A stretch of DNA of 64,000 nt, taken from contig OY998175.1 of NCBI GenBank assembly GCA_963921935.1, positions 209,328,655-209,392,654 of the forward strand. Reading direction: 5' to 3'. Below, piece by piece: positions 11,052 through 21,511 of this stretch (its first letter is position 1; each line of letters begins with the position of its first letter). A program made the position numbers and the translations under genes. The notes beneath the pieces are model-generated. The model ran no database searches and had not been told where the DNA came from. It was given only the letters and a program-made list of their open reading frames with translations. The stretch comes from Galeruca laticollis. Taxonomy: Eukaryota > Arthropoda > Insecta > Coleoptera > Chrysomelidae.

Positions 11052-11890
11052 CTTAGAGTAATAATAAACATAGAGAGGGCTATTCATTCATAAACACGTT
11101 GATTTTTACGGTCAACAATTCTAAACGCCAGTAGTGAAATAATGAATGAATTACAAAAAGTGGGGATTTTATTGTTGCTACATGGCCTTGGTAATTTCGG
11201 TTGTTTTTCTGACAAACTTGCCACCGACGAACCATGATAATCCAAAAACATTAAATTAATTAACTTAAAAGTTTATTTTCTCACCATAAGTTTTGAAAAA
11301 CACATCAAAACGAAAGAACTGAATGTTTACTCTCTAGTCGTAATGACGCTCGTATAAACAAATCACGTTTGACATTATTCACTACAATACTACGACTTAT
11401 TCGAAGTGATCGTCGATCACAGTCTTACGATATTTGCATCTCTCTTTAAATGGTAATTAAACAAGGACAGAACTACTAAATAGATTTCTTAGTGTTTTAA
11501 ATGAAACTCACGGTTTTCTATTGACACATTAAACAGGTACTAAAATATTGAGCAATGTTGCTACTTTTAGTTATAACCACAAAGGTATCTAAGAATACAA
11601 CAGATACTTGTTTATAATGTATATAAGAATATGCCTTTAATAAATAAAATTAAATTATTATTAATTAATTTTAAAAATAGCGACTCAAATGCATAAATTA
11701 ATATTAATTTTTTTTATTTGCATAACTTAACACATTTTCAATTAAACTTCATTCATTTTTCCCGCAACTACAGAGGATTTGTATATATGGCAAAGCAGTG
11801 GAAGTGTCCGCAAGTGAGCTCAGAATGTGACTCAATGTTTGGGGCAAGAAAAGATCAAAATAAACATCTCTATTTTTTTGTTAATCTGAG
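11052..11890. mobile_element. 839-bp nonautonomous element with 8-bp target duplication
   Basis: An exact 8-bp direct repeat, GTTCGCAT, flanks the insert (11044-11051 and 11891-11898), and removing one copy restores continuity of the surrounding gag. The ends are imperfect inverted repeats: CTTAGAGTAATAA on the left and, read inward on the minus strand, CTCAGATTAACAA on the right. An 8-bp duplication fits hAT or P-type insertion. There is no transposase. An open frame from 11718 into the right end has no recognised domain. Confidence 0.7.
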
Positions 11891-12134
11891 GTTCGCATAC
11901 GTTGCAACTGAACTAGAATTAACAGATACAAAAATTGATCATTCACAATACCGTATTGACTTTGAAGAGGAATTCTTTGATTCCACTGGGTTAGCCAAAG
12001 GTCTAATAGACAAATATTTTTACAAACCACCTAATCAACAATCCTTTATTGCGAACATTGATCCGAACAAAAATACAAATTTACCAAAAATTAGATTACC
12101 TGAATTTACAGGATCTTATGATTTATGGCTGCAG
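11891..12134 (+). pseudogene. BEL/Pao gag, middle fragment
   Basis: The frame reads ELELTDTKIDHSQYRIDFEE, then GLAKGLIDKYF, and ends LPKIRLPEFTGSYDLWLQ. This is the conserved region around the LPxFxGxxxxW motif of Pao gag proteins. It ends at 12134 where the protease-bearing insert begins. The next gag residues are found after 13950. Confidence 0.8.
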
Positions 12135-13834
12135 TAATAAATGGTACTAACCTCGCCAATAAGACAACTGAGGTTAGATCCAAAATATCTGATGTGACCA
12201 ATACAGTGAAACCAATAAATACAAAATCTATATCAACCAGAGTTAAGAAATCGAGTAATAATTTTTCGCTGACCAAAAAAAATGTCATTGCTTCCAACAA
12301 GTGTCAAAATAACCGCGATGTTTTGCAATCAAATTCAAAATTGGAAGAGAATGAAGACGTAGAAAAAAATAATGGTTCAGAAGTCGATAGGGTCGTAGTA
12401 ACTGAGGAATCAATTAACATCAATTCTCTCTCTAAAAATAATCCTAGTGTCAACAACTTCTCTTCATACATTTCATTTTCGATTAAAGGTTATCAGAAAG
12501 GGAATGATACTCAACATGAACAAAATGACACGTCTAAAAATGATGTAGATAACAAGGAGTATATTAATATTGTGAACCAGACCAATGATCTATCGACATC
12601 ATCCAAACTTTTCAAATCCGTAATATCTACATCCAATTCAGTAGCAAACATCATCAATTCAAATTCCTTATCACGCCGATCAAGTGAGAAAGACAATCAT
12701 AGAATCCGAGATTATTCGTACAATGATAGTAGTTGCGAAAGAGCTTTTAACAATATTTCCACATTCAGATCCATAAAGGGTATTCCCCAAGATTCTTTGG
12801 GTCTCAAAGGCCTCAAAAATATTGGTAACACATGTTTCATGAATAGTATTATCCAATGCCTATCAAACACAAGGTGTCTATTAGAATATCTAAAGAAAGA
12901 CGCATACATAAGAGATATTAACATAAACATATCTAGCATGAAAGGAACACTAATTAAAGCATTTGCTGAAGTTATTCAAGAGCTTTGGTCTGAAGACGGT
13001 TTAGACAGAGTGGTTAATACAGTATCATTGAAAAGTCAGATTCAGCGATTTACTTCAAGGTTCATGGGATACACTCAACATGATGCACAGGAGTTTATTC
13101 GTTACCTATTAGCAGGAGTTCACGAAGATGTCAACAAGGTACATGAAAAACCAAAGCCCATATTAACAGAAATTGATGACAAATTTAGTGATATCGAGAA
13201 AGTACAAGAAGCATTTTGTTTAAGATATGCGAGAATGGATAACTCCAAGATTGTGGATAACTTTGTCGGTCAATTAAAATCAACAATTAAGTGCACACAC
13301 TGTGGTCACTGTTCAGTTACATACGATCCTTTTTGGGATTTATCCCTTTCGATACCACAAATAACAGGTCAATTACGACCTTCACAATGTTTAGATTCGT
13401 TTACAAGAGAAGAAATTCTCGACGGTGATGAGAAACCAACTTGTTCGAAATGTAAGGAACGAAGTCGATGCATAAAATCATTTTCAATTCATAAATTTCC
13501 GAAAATACTAGTTATTCACCTGAAGCGCTTTTCGCAAACAGAAAGATTTAGTGGAAAACTTAATGTTTCAATAGATTTTCGAATAGAAGGGCTTGATATG
13601 AACCATTACGCGGCTGATAATGTGGCACCTTGTATGTACAACCTCTACGCTATATCAAATCACTGTGGAACCACTTATAATGGTCACTACACAGCATTTT
13701 GCCGACATCCCTACACGGGACAGTGGCACGAATATAACGATTCAAAAGTGCTATTAATATCGTGGAAATCTTTAGTCAGTGGAGAAGCATATGTTCTCTT
13801 CTATGAACAAGATGACACAAAATCCCACCTTTAA
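12125..13834 (+). CDS. ubiquitin-specific protease (USP2/USP21-like), intronless, inserted in BEL gag
   Basis: This is an uninterrupted 569-codon frame encoding a cysteine deubiquitinase that would remove ubiquitin from proteins. Residues 1 to about 225 are a low-complexity, serine- and asparagine-rich N-terminus. The catalytic domain starts at GLKGLKNIGNTCFMNS with the nucleophile at about C237. It contains the two zinc-binding pairs CTHC and CSKC, LVIHLKRFS, and a His box NGHYTAFCRHP with about H521. The third triad residue is about D539 (EYNDSK). Length and layout fit the USP2/USP21 group. No intron or stop interrupts it, unlike its surroundings, so a retrocopy under recent or continuing constraint is likely. 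The ATG at 12125 overlaps gag in another frame (GATTTATGGCTGCAG), so the start may have been supplied by the retrotransposon. No poly-A tract is visible at the 3' junction. Whether this is a functional gene is untested. Confidence 0.88.
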   Translation: MAAVINGTNLANKTTEVRSKISDVTNTVKPINTKSISTRVKKSSNNFSLTKKNVIASNKCQNNRDVLQSNSKLEENEDVEKNNGSEVDRVVVTEESININSLSKNNPSVNNFSSYISFSIKGYQKGNDTQHEQNDTSKNDVDNKEYINIVNQTNDLSTSSKLFKSVISTSNSVANIINSNSLSRRSSEKDNHRIRDYSYNDSSCERAFNNISTFRSIKGIPQDSLGLKGLKNIGNTCFMNSIIQCLSNTRCLLEYLKKDAYIRDININISSMKGTLIKAFAEVIQELWSEDGLDRVVNTVSLKSQIQRFTSRFMGYTQHDAQEFIRYLLAGVHEDVNKVHEKPKPILTEIDDKFSDIEKVQEAFCLRYARMDNSKIVDNFVGQLKSTIKCTHCGHCSVTYDPFWDLSLSIPQITGQLRPSQCLDSFTREEILDGDEKPTCSKCKERSRCIKSFSIHKFPKILVIHLKRFSQTERFSGKLNVSIDFRIEGLDMNHYAADNVAPCMYNLYAISNHCGTTYNGHYTAFCRHPYTGQWHEYNDSKVLLISWKSLVSGEAYVLFYEQDDTKSHL

Positions 13835-13949
13835 GTTTAATAATTTTTTTATTAGTTTTTAAATTGTGCATTTTCATTGTGAACCAATGTCTTATTTGTT
13901 TTTTTTTCTGCAAAATTTATTTATATATTCATATATACATTGTATATAA

Positions 13950-14625
13950 ATTATTATATTCCTTGATTGGCAACAACAAAAAAATTACCAAAATGGAGAA
14001 ATTCTGGTATTTAAAATCATGTCTCAACGGAGATGCAGATGTCCTTAGCTCGTTAGAGGTATCTTAGGTGAATTATGAAAAGGCTTGGCAACTTTTGTGC
14101 CAACGCTACGAAAACAAAAGAGTCATCATTCAATCGTACTTTAGGTCAATCTTTGAATTGCAAATCATCACAACGGAATCTCCAATTCAGATTAGAAATT
14201 TAATAGACAAATCTATTCAGCATTTGAGATCGTTGGAATCTTTGGGCCTTCCAGTTAAATGGGATGCTATTATGATTATCAACATAACGAGTCGGCTGTA
14301 TCCAGTTACTCGAAGAGAATGGGAAGACGCTTCATTACAATTGGACAGTGATCTATCTACAATGGAGAATTTGACTTCATTCTTGAACAACAAATTCCAA
14401 ATTCTGGAAAATATGTTGTCAGCAAAATCCGTAACATTAAAGCCTTCACAAAGACCCAGTTCCAGCTCTTCATTTTCTGCCATTTCTGCACAACTATGTA
14501 TGTATTGTAAGACTCATCTTATTTATTCTTGTCCAGATATTCTATCTATAGCTCCAAGAGCGGTTGAATCAGGTCAGAAAAATACATGCGTGCACAAATT
14601 GTCTGCGTCAAGTTCATTTTTCTAA
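13950..14625 (+). pseudogene. BEL/Pao gag, C-terminal fragment
   Basis: Gag resumes after the protease insert with SLIGNNKKITKMEKFWYLKS, then NYEKAWQLLCQRYENKR and WDAIMIINITSRLY. This is the DUF1759-type region of Pao gag. A stop at 14065-14067 interrupts it. The frame ends at 14625 shortly after the region where zinc knuckles would be expected. A short stretch of the original gag (about five codons) is absent at the insert junction. Confidence 0.85.
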
Positions 14626-15305
14626 AGATTGCAAAAGCAAATCTTAGTGAAAGAAATGTGGCTCTGCTCACAATTCCTTACTTCATTTCACTAACTCAGC
14701 TAATGCAAACTCACCCCATCAATCGAGTTCTAGACACAACCCCATTGGCACATTCACCTAACGTATCCTCAACCCCGCAATAAAAAAATGTCAATCTTAC
14801 TCTGGATCAAAATAATTCAAATATTGTAATTTTTGATAGAGCAGTAATCCATACACCTGTCGCGCATTACGCGACAGCAGTTCCCAGTCAAACTTTATAA
14901 GTACTAGCTTGTTCAAAAAACCCAAAAATCCTTCGTACGACATGTCACATTATGTTCAAGGATTAGGAAATAATACTACAAGAATATTTAAGGCCACCGC
15001 GGTACGCGTTAAATCTATTTTCAATTCGTGTTCGTTAGACGGTGTTACGTGTTTGGTCGCTGACAAAATGACAAGAAATTTACCCGAAGTTTCATTCAGC
15101 AAGGGTCAGTTACAAATTCCTCCCAACCTCAATTTAGCTACAATACTTTCAACAAAAACGGTCCAATTGATTTTCTCATAGGAGCAGGCATCTTATGGAG
15201 CCTACTCTATGTAGGACAAATCATGTTAGCGAACGAAACAGCATTATTGTAAAAAACCAAACTGGGTTGGATAATCTCGGGATCGTTACCATTACACTAA
15301 GTAGC
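14626..15305 (+). pseudogene. BEL/Pao protease-region remnant
   Basis: A frame at 14909-15181 ends with the pre-RT signature QLQIPPNLNLATILST. After a frame change at 15180, IGAGILWSLLYVGQI and KTKLGWIISGS follow, both typical of the BEL/Pao protease-to-RT linker. Earlier cysteine-rich bits near 14500-14660 could be decayed zinc knuckles. The remnant stops at the foldback element. Confidence 0.7.
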
Positions 15306-15314
15306 CTCATCAGT

Positions 15315-16481
15315 AGATAGTCTATAAGAGTACGGGGACACTACTCCGCCAAACGTCCGCTAGGTAGCGCGGCGGTGGCGCTACTTTGCCGTGACGTCAT
15401 GAAGGGAGGGGCGTGTCGTCGTCCATCTTTCATTCCGTGACGTCACCTGCGCAATCTGTCAACTGTCACATGTGTCATCCGTCATCTGTCATGTGTCATC
15501 TGTCATGTCCGCCATCCATCGTGTGTTCTGTGATGTGCGTCTTCTCTCATGTGTTACGTGTACTCCAGTTTTTTCTATGTCAATATGTATTTTGTATATA
15601 GTGTGACGTAAGCAGCATTTTCGTATAGCATTATCAGTCATGTGCTCCGTGTCCTCCAATTTTTTCCTATGTCAACATGTATTTTGTATATAGTGTGACG
15701 TAAGCAGTATTTTCGTACAATTTATTAAGTTGAAAAAAATATTCCGCTACCGGCGCCAGGATTCGATCCGCAAACACACAACTCTCTTGCGTTGATATTC
15801 TGCGACGTTGCTGTCCAGAACCCGATATGTTCGATGACTCATTCTTAGTGATAGATAAGAGAAGGGGGGGTCATGGAAACTGTTTCGTTGAAAGTAAAGT
15901 AATGTGGTTTTCTTACCTATATGAATTAAAAATAAATAAAAGTAATATTCTGATAAATTTTAAATCCGCATTTACAATAAGCGGATAAAACCATAATAAC
16001 TTCATAGTCTTGCTAGCAACGTCGCAGAATATCAACGCAAGAGAGTGTGTGTTTGCGGATCGAATTCTGGCGCCGGTAGCGAAATATTTTTTTCAATTTA
16101 ATAAATTGTACGAAAATGCTGCTTACGTCACACTATATACACAATACATGTTGACATAGAAAAAAATGGAGGACACAGAGCACATGACTGATGATATACG
16201 AAAACGTTGCTTACGTCATACTATATACAAAATATATGTTGACATAGAAAAAACTGGAGTACACGGAACATATGAGAGAAGACGCACATCACAGAACACA
16301 ATATGGATGGCAGACATGACAGATGACACATATGGCACATGTGATAGTTGATATATGGCGCAGCTGATGTCACGGAATAAAAGATGGACGACGACACGCC
16401 CAACCCCTCATGACGTCACGGCAAACCAGCGGCACCGTCGCGCCACCTAGCGGACGTTTGGCGATGTCGTGTCCCCGTACT
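15315..16481. mobile_element. foldback element with ~470-bp inverted arms
   Basis: The left arm (15327-15813) and right arm (16014-16483) are imperfect inverted copies along their length, enclosing a ~200-bp centre. Shared ends read AGAGTACGGGGACAC, followed by CGCCAAACGTCCGCTAGGT. CTCATCAGT (15306-15314) and CTCATCCGT (16482-16490) flank it as a probable 9-bp target duplication with one mismatch, which would fit a MULE-type origin. There is no transposase. Palindromic TGACGTCA occurs at 15392, 15438 and 16411. It splits the BEL/Pao pol region. Confidence 0.8.
15327..15813 (+). repeat. left arm of foldback element
   Basis: This is the inverted partner of 16014-16483. Besides the terminal GC-rich block it contains a run of short CTGTCATGTG-like repeats and an AGGATTCGATCC motif that resembles an inverted tRNA box B. 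Clover-leaf folding does not support a tRNA gene. Confidence 0.8.
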
Positions 16482-16483
16482 CT
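16014..16483 (-). repeat. right arm of foldback element
   Basis: This is the inverted copy of the left arm. Open frames here (16166-16351 and 16221-16403) are products of the repeat and not genes. Confidence 0.8.
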
Positions 16484-16490
16484 CATCCGT

Positions 16491-17437
16491 TTGTAATGCA
16501 TCCATCAACACATCCTACAATGAGCTTGATCATCAATTAGAAAGGTTCTGGTCTGTAGAAGAGTTCAGTCCAAGATCGTTTACCTCCGCTGAGGAGAAGG
16601 AATGCGTGGACCATTTCATTAAAACAACCAATCTGGATGAATCCGGTAAGTTTGTTGTGAGCCTGCCTTTTAAGGAAAACCTGGCCCAATTAGGCGGCTC
16701 ACTGGAGAGCTAAACGATTTTACTCACTCGAAAGAAAACTATACAAGAATAATGAAATGCGTTTATTATATAATGCCTTCATGCAAGAATATGAAGATTA
16801 GGGTCACATGACCAGGCTACCGTCACCTTATGATAGCTGTTTCATAAACAAGGACTATTACTTGCCACATCACGGGATTCTCAAGGAATCAAGTTCGACA
16901 ACACGTTTAAGAGTCGTTTTTGATGGCTCAGCATAAAGCACAAGGTGTCTTTCTTTTAACGATACCCTGAAGGTAGGACCAAAGATTCAAAACGACTTAC
17001 TTGATATACTTATTCATTTCAGAACACATGAAATTGTGTTTACAGTGGATATCGAAAAAATGTATCTCTGTATTATGATACAGGAAAACGAAATGCCTAT
17101 GCTCAAATTCTTAAGGCGTCCCAATTCGTCTGACAAGTTATAACATTTCCAGTTGAATACCGGAAGCGCCAGCTTTCTTGACATTCGTTGTCTGCAGCAA
17201 GTGGCTATTGAGTATAAGGAAATGTACCCCAAGGCCTATAAAATAATCACATCATGTGTTTACGTTGACGACTTACTCGCAGGTGCAGACTCTGTTGGCG
17301 AAGCCAATATTATCATAAAGCAAATCACACACGTTCTTAGATCCATAGTAGCTAGCATTGCATCAATTTTGGACAATTTGGGTTTAATTAGTCCTTGCAT
17401 AATAATAGCAAAAATAATCATACAAAGGTTGTGGTAA
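16491..17437 (+). pseudogene. BEL/Pao reverse transcriptase region, decayed
   Basis: After the foldback insert the pol reading resumes with NELDHQLERFW, EEKECVDHFIKTTN and SGKFVVSLPFK, then DYYLPHHGI and TRLRVVFDGSA. The catalytic box is intact as YVDDLLAGAD (codons at 17261-17290). Several stops and frame changes occur, and a block before LNTGSAS is shortened. RT would copy the element's RNA, but this copy cannot make a full protein. Confidence 0.85.
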
Positions 17438-18050
17438 TTGAACCTAAATTGGGACGAAAGCGTCCCACAAGACATTTATCACATTTGGGTCAGCTTGTGT
17501 GATCAACTCCATGTTCTAGATGTCATAAACATACCCAGATGGATTTTAATTAACAATCCTATAGTCATAGAGTTTCATGGACTCAGTGTGCATCTGAAAC
17601 GGCGTACGGTGCTTGTTGCTACGTCCGCTCGATAAATGCTTCAGCAGAAATTCATATGTCTCTCTGTTGCTCGCAATCCAGAGTTGTTCCACTAAAAATA
17701 TTTACATTACCTCGTTTAGAGCTGTCTGCAGCTCTATTATTGGTTCAACTAGCCCAAAAGACTCTCAGTTAATTGAATTTAAATATTACCAAAAATCACT
17801 ATTGGACAAACTCTACAATAGTCTTGTCCTGGCTTGGTCTACAACCAAGACAAATTGAACACATTTGTTGCGAATCGGGTATCTGAAATCCAGGAATTTA
17901 GTCAATATCATCAATGGCATCATGTTTCTTCACAAAACAATCCCGCAGATACCGTTTCTATAAGCCTAGACCCTGTAAGGCTTAAAAATTGTCACCTTTG
18001 GTGGCACGGTCCTTCTTTTTTGTTAGATCCGCCGATATACAAACTGTAAA
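17438..18050 (+). pseudogene. BEL/Pao RNase H region remnant
   Basis: Frames at 17438-17635, 17613-17858 and 17834-18049 give LNLNWDESVP, then PRWILINNP and EFHGLS, then SVSLLLAIQSC-like and WSTTKT, then WHHVSSQNNPADT and CHLWWHGPSFLL. This is the post-RT and pre-integrase order of BEL/Pao pol, spread over three frames. The integrase core that should follow is absent. Confidence 0.75.
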
Positions 18051-18216
18051 GATAAATTCGAATAGTGATGAACTATTTAGTAAACCAACAGAAAATATAC
18101 ATATAAATATAATAATGATGTTCAATAATAACTTTCCGTTCTACACTCGCATTATTTACTTAACTTATATTTAATAAAGAAATCAAGGGTCGAGGACAAA
18201 GTATAGTATTCAACTC

Positions 18217-18315
18217 GCAATTTATGTCCATTACTCACTCGGGTGACTTGCGCCCCTCGCCTACTGTTCGGGACGCAAACGTCACCCTGCGCGACTAATG
18301 GCTATCATAAATTGC
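18217..18315. repeat. imperfect inverted repeat with GC-rich loop
   Basis: Arms 18217-18247 (GCAATTTATG, CCATTA, GGGTGAC) and 18281-18315 (GTCACCC, TAATGG, CATAAATTGC) pair with small bulges around a loop of about 33 bases. The region is GC-richer than its surroundings. It could be a short MITE or a structured repeat. No target duplication is evident. Confidence 0.55.
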
Positions 18316-18648
18316 TCCTTTGATAATATAATATTATTGAGGATATAAATTACAAAATTTCCATAATAAACATAGGCACAACAGTATGCAAATATACCTG
18401 TGTATAAAGGTTTTCTTAAGCCGTTGAGTGCAAAAGTTACGTTTTCACTCAACGTTTAAACTAAATTGATTTTTTAGTTGGAAAAGTTCAATCATGCCCA
18501 AATAAGGTCAATAATATTTAAATTATCTACTATTTCTTCATGTAAATCCCTACCAAAATGACTCTATAAATTTAACGAAAACCTTCACGTTCTATTTATT
18601 AGCTTGAAAGTTCCTCAAAATGACCATATTATCGGAAAAAATGATATA

Positions 18649-18682
18649 CCAGTATATACCAGTATATACAAGTATATACTTT
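18649..18682 (+). repeat. short tandem AGTATATACC-type repeat
   Basis: About three to four units of a 10-bp AGTATATAC[C/A] motif lie just before the (TA)n tract. Confidence 0.6.
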
Positions 18683-18705
18683 TTGATTCCTCAAAGTGAT
18701 CATTT

Positions 18706-18713
18706 AATATATA

Positions 18714-18777
<64 letters not shown>
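18706..18777. repeat. (TA)n microsatellite
   Basis: Nearly pure alternating AT of about 70 bases with one phase break. Confidence 0.95.
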
Positions 18778-18778
<1 letters not shown>

Positions 18779-19696
18779 CAGTTACATACTAACAGTGAGA
18801 TTGTTTAAAGCAGCATTAGAAACATCAGAAATATTTAACAGCTGGATACTAGGCAGTCTATTTTAATGTTTTAACTACATTACTACAATTTTTTATTTAT
18901 TTCCAAAGACCAGGAAAGGCCAACTTGACTCTTCAACGTAAATTTAAGGGATATTAACAGATTTCATAGAGAGTTGAATTCGACTTAGTTGTTGTTTTTG
19001 GAGGGAATAAAATATTCCTGAAGTAAACGAGTGTAGGATTGTTTTTACACTTGGACAAGGGCGTAACGTGTTAGGTTTTATAAAAGGAGTGAATTTGAGA
19101 ATAATTGAGTTTATCATATCTTTATCTTTATCAACAAAGATCTTATGAAAGCTAGTGACAATTGAAAAATTCTTTAAAAGATCAAAATAAATTGGATGAA
19201 ATTATGAACGTGACGACGTATACGGCATTAAGATTTGAAGGATGTATAAGTTATGCAAAAATTTTCTTTTTTGGTTTAAATTAAGTGTAACTAATAATAA
19301 CGTTGAAACTATATTAAGATATTGAAAGCATAAATTTAATAAGAATGTAAAATTATTATCAAGAAAATGATTTTTTTATAAGTATATAGATAAAAGGTGA
19401 AACTAAATGTGAGTTAACTTAATTGTTATTCGAATTTTTTAGAATGTAGGATTATATGGAACTTAAGTCATCTCCACCTCGGATGAAATTACTGTAGGTC
19501 TTAAAAACATTACCCAATTTTCAAATAAACCTATTCGTTAATTCCTGAGTTACAGCCTGTAAAAAAATCTTGGGACAGCCTGAATATATATAACCTTTGG
19601 AACAGGGGGTTGTTTTTGGCATCAGGGAACACCAAAACGAAAAACTATCGCGTCATGTTACTCTCTACAATAGTCCTATTTCATTGTAAAATAAGC

Positions 19697-20137
19697 CTAA
19701 AAAATCAGGATCTCCTCAAACTTTATCCAAAAATTTAAACGTTTATCATAATCCTGAGCTGTCAAATGTTGGCTTGGTTGAATATGATACGGATGGTAGC
19801 GGATTTTCTTAAGTATTCTAAACATAACCATTTGACTGACTTTTAGTTCATTTGAAACTTTTCTAGTACTGCTATTAGGCTCTTCCGTAACCGACAGCAG
19901 TTCATCAAATTCGTTGGCGTTGTCACCAGTAACTGATTTAGTTTTATTTACCTTCTCGTATGCAACGTTACCAGTGTCACTTAATCTATTGGGCAGTCTT
20001 TCAAAAACTTCCTTTTTTGGGTGAACTTTATCAGGGTGCTTTTGAGCATAAACTCTGGGTACTAGGAGACAATTTTTTAAACATTCCCTAATGTCGACCC
20101 TCTCGTTTAACGGGTATTGCTTCATTTTTAGTAGCAA
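19697..20137 (-). pseudogene. mariner-like transposase fragment with DUF4817-type N-terminus
   Basis: This is an open frame of 146 codons. It has the N-terminal pattern VPRVYAQKHPDK and KKEVFERLPNRLSDTGNV, then a second helix-turn-helix segment STRKVSNELKVSQMVMFRIL and YHPYHIQPSQHLTAQDYDKR. These are the two DNA-binding parts that precede the DDE domain in this insect transposase family. The catalytic part is missing. 24284-25270 is a related, longer copy. Confidence 0.75.
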
Positions 20138-21205
20138 TTCAATTTAAGAATAATACAGAATTAACAGATAAATGTCTAATTACTAACTACATTACGTATG
20201 CATTTTTTCTTATAAAATCGATTCATGCACGAAAACTATCACACCTAGATATACATACCCTCAAACTATTCGAAAAAGGATGGCTTTTTAGCATGATTAT
20301 TAAAATATAGGGTTTTTCGATAAAAATAAGCCCCACATTACATATTGATTGATTTAATAATGAAACTGGAAATTCTGAACACCCTATAAAGATATGTTTA
20401 TTCCTCAAATGTGAAATATATTCATTTAATGCCCAACTATTTAGACATAAGAGTAAAATAAAACATGTTTTTTTCTTAATCTTCATATTTTAAGAAAATT
20501 CAGCATAACTTTGAACACTCTATACTTATGTGTAGGTAACCCTTATGAAACTTTAGGTTCTTCATTTTTTAGAGACAGTCAGAAAATGCAAAAAATATAG
20601 GGTGTCACCTAAGAAAAAATATAACTTTGATACTACACAAACTTTTGGGACATCCTGTACATTATAAAATGTAGCTCTTATCAACTTACAAAAAAATAAA
20701 CATTTTAAAACGTTTTACGTCTCGCTATAATTCTCCATCCAATTTATACTGATTTACCCTGTATAATAATTTATAATCATTTCTTTTTTTATCTTCGAAA
20801 AGTATCCCTTTTACCTGAAACAACGACGAGATTAACCCTAGTAAAATTGAGCAGCTGATCCTGATGACTCATTCAAGTAACTCGTGCTCGAGTTGCGAAC
20901 GTGGACAAAGCCCGAAATGACCAGTGGTCAATTTTGAAAGACGTCCCGCAGTCAAATGATCGATCTACTCTTTGGTACATCTGGTCAGCAATTACGGTGG
21001 TATCAAAATGTGGGTTTGTCGTGTTAAGGGAGTGTTAGAGGTTTCAAACTATATAAATTATTGGATTTCAGACCTGCTCAACAGGCTCTATCAATAGAAT
21101 TGGGATGTGCGTGTGATTTATTTTAAGTTTCGTGCCCTTATGTTACATACTTGAGGGTTTGTTTTTACCGTTTATAATGACACTAGTATTTAAATAGATT
21201 CAACA

Positions 21206-21281
<76 letters not shown>

Positions 21282-21511
21282 TACAGGGCGAAGACATGAT
21301 TTTTTTTAAGTCTCGGTGTTAGTGTGTTTGATTATTCTTCTATCTATGTAGTTTCCGAAAAGCGTATTAGTCAATAAATATGAATGTACCTTTAAAATTT
21401 ATACTCAGCTACCAACTATACGTTGTTACTGAAATATTTTTAAACAGTGGAAGAAGATACAGGAATGAAATTGCATTCATTCACAATATATAAATATAAA
21501 CGAGCGTCAAC
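20138..21511. other. noncoding DNA with degenerate mariner-type end motifs
   Basis: No coding region is supported. Short motifs such as GGGTGTCACC and CATCCTGTACATTATAAAATG look like ends of mariner-type elements, but no paired termini were found. A (TA)n tract lies at 21208-21279. Confidence 0.4.
21208..21279. repeat. (TA)n microsatellite
   Basis: Uninterrupted alternating TA of about 72 bases, ending at GATACAGGGCG. Confidence 0.95.

Larger units (their letters stand above)
10899..18050 (+). mobile_element. BEL/Pao LTR retrotransposon, degraded and multiply interrupted
   Basis: Gag, protease-like, RT and RNase-H-region fragments of a BEL/Pao element lie in the correct order on the plus strand. 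Gag is cut by an 839-bp insertion (11052-11890) and again by a ubiquitin protease (about 12135-13950). The segment before RT is cut by a foldback element (15315-16481). At each cut the interrupted product resumes on the far side. No integrase or paired LTRs were found, so the 3' part is missing. Stops and frameshifts are frequent throughout. I describe the breaks only. Confidence 0.85.
18051..19696. other. AT-rich intergenic DNA with an imperfect inverted repeat and microsatellites
   Basis: No gene is seen. The imperfect inverted repeat (18217-18315), the short tandem at 18649-18682 and the (TA)n tract at 18706-18777 are listed separately. Confidence 0.5.

Noticed and set aside
15740..15800. 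tRNA-like box B (GGATCGAATCC on the minus strand) in the foldback arms, also near 16056
   Set aside because: A full clover leaf cannot be drawn, the anticodon arm has an eight-base loop and no box A is convincing. It is at most a tRNA-derived fragment.
20223..20486. 87-codon minus-strand frame
   Set aside because: Low-complexity hydrophobic translation with no domain, in AT-rich DNA next to a mariner fragment.
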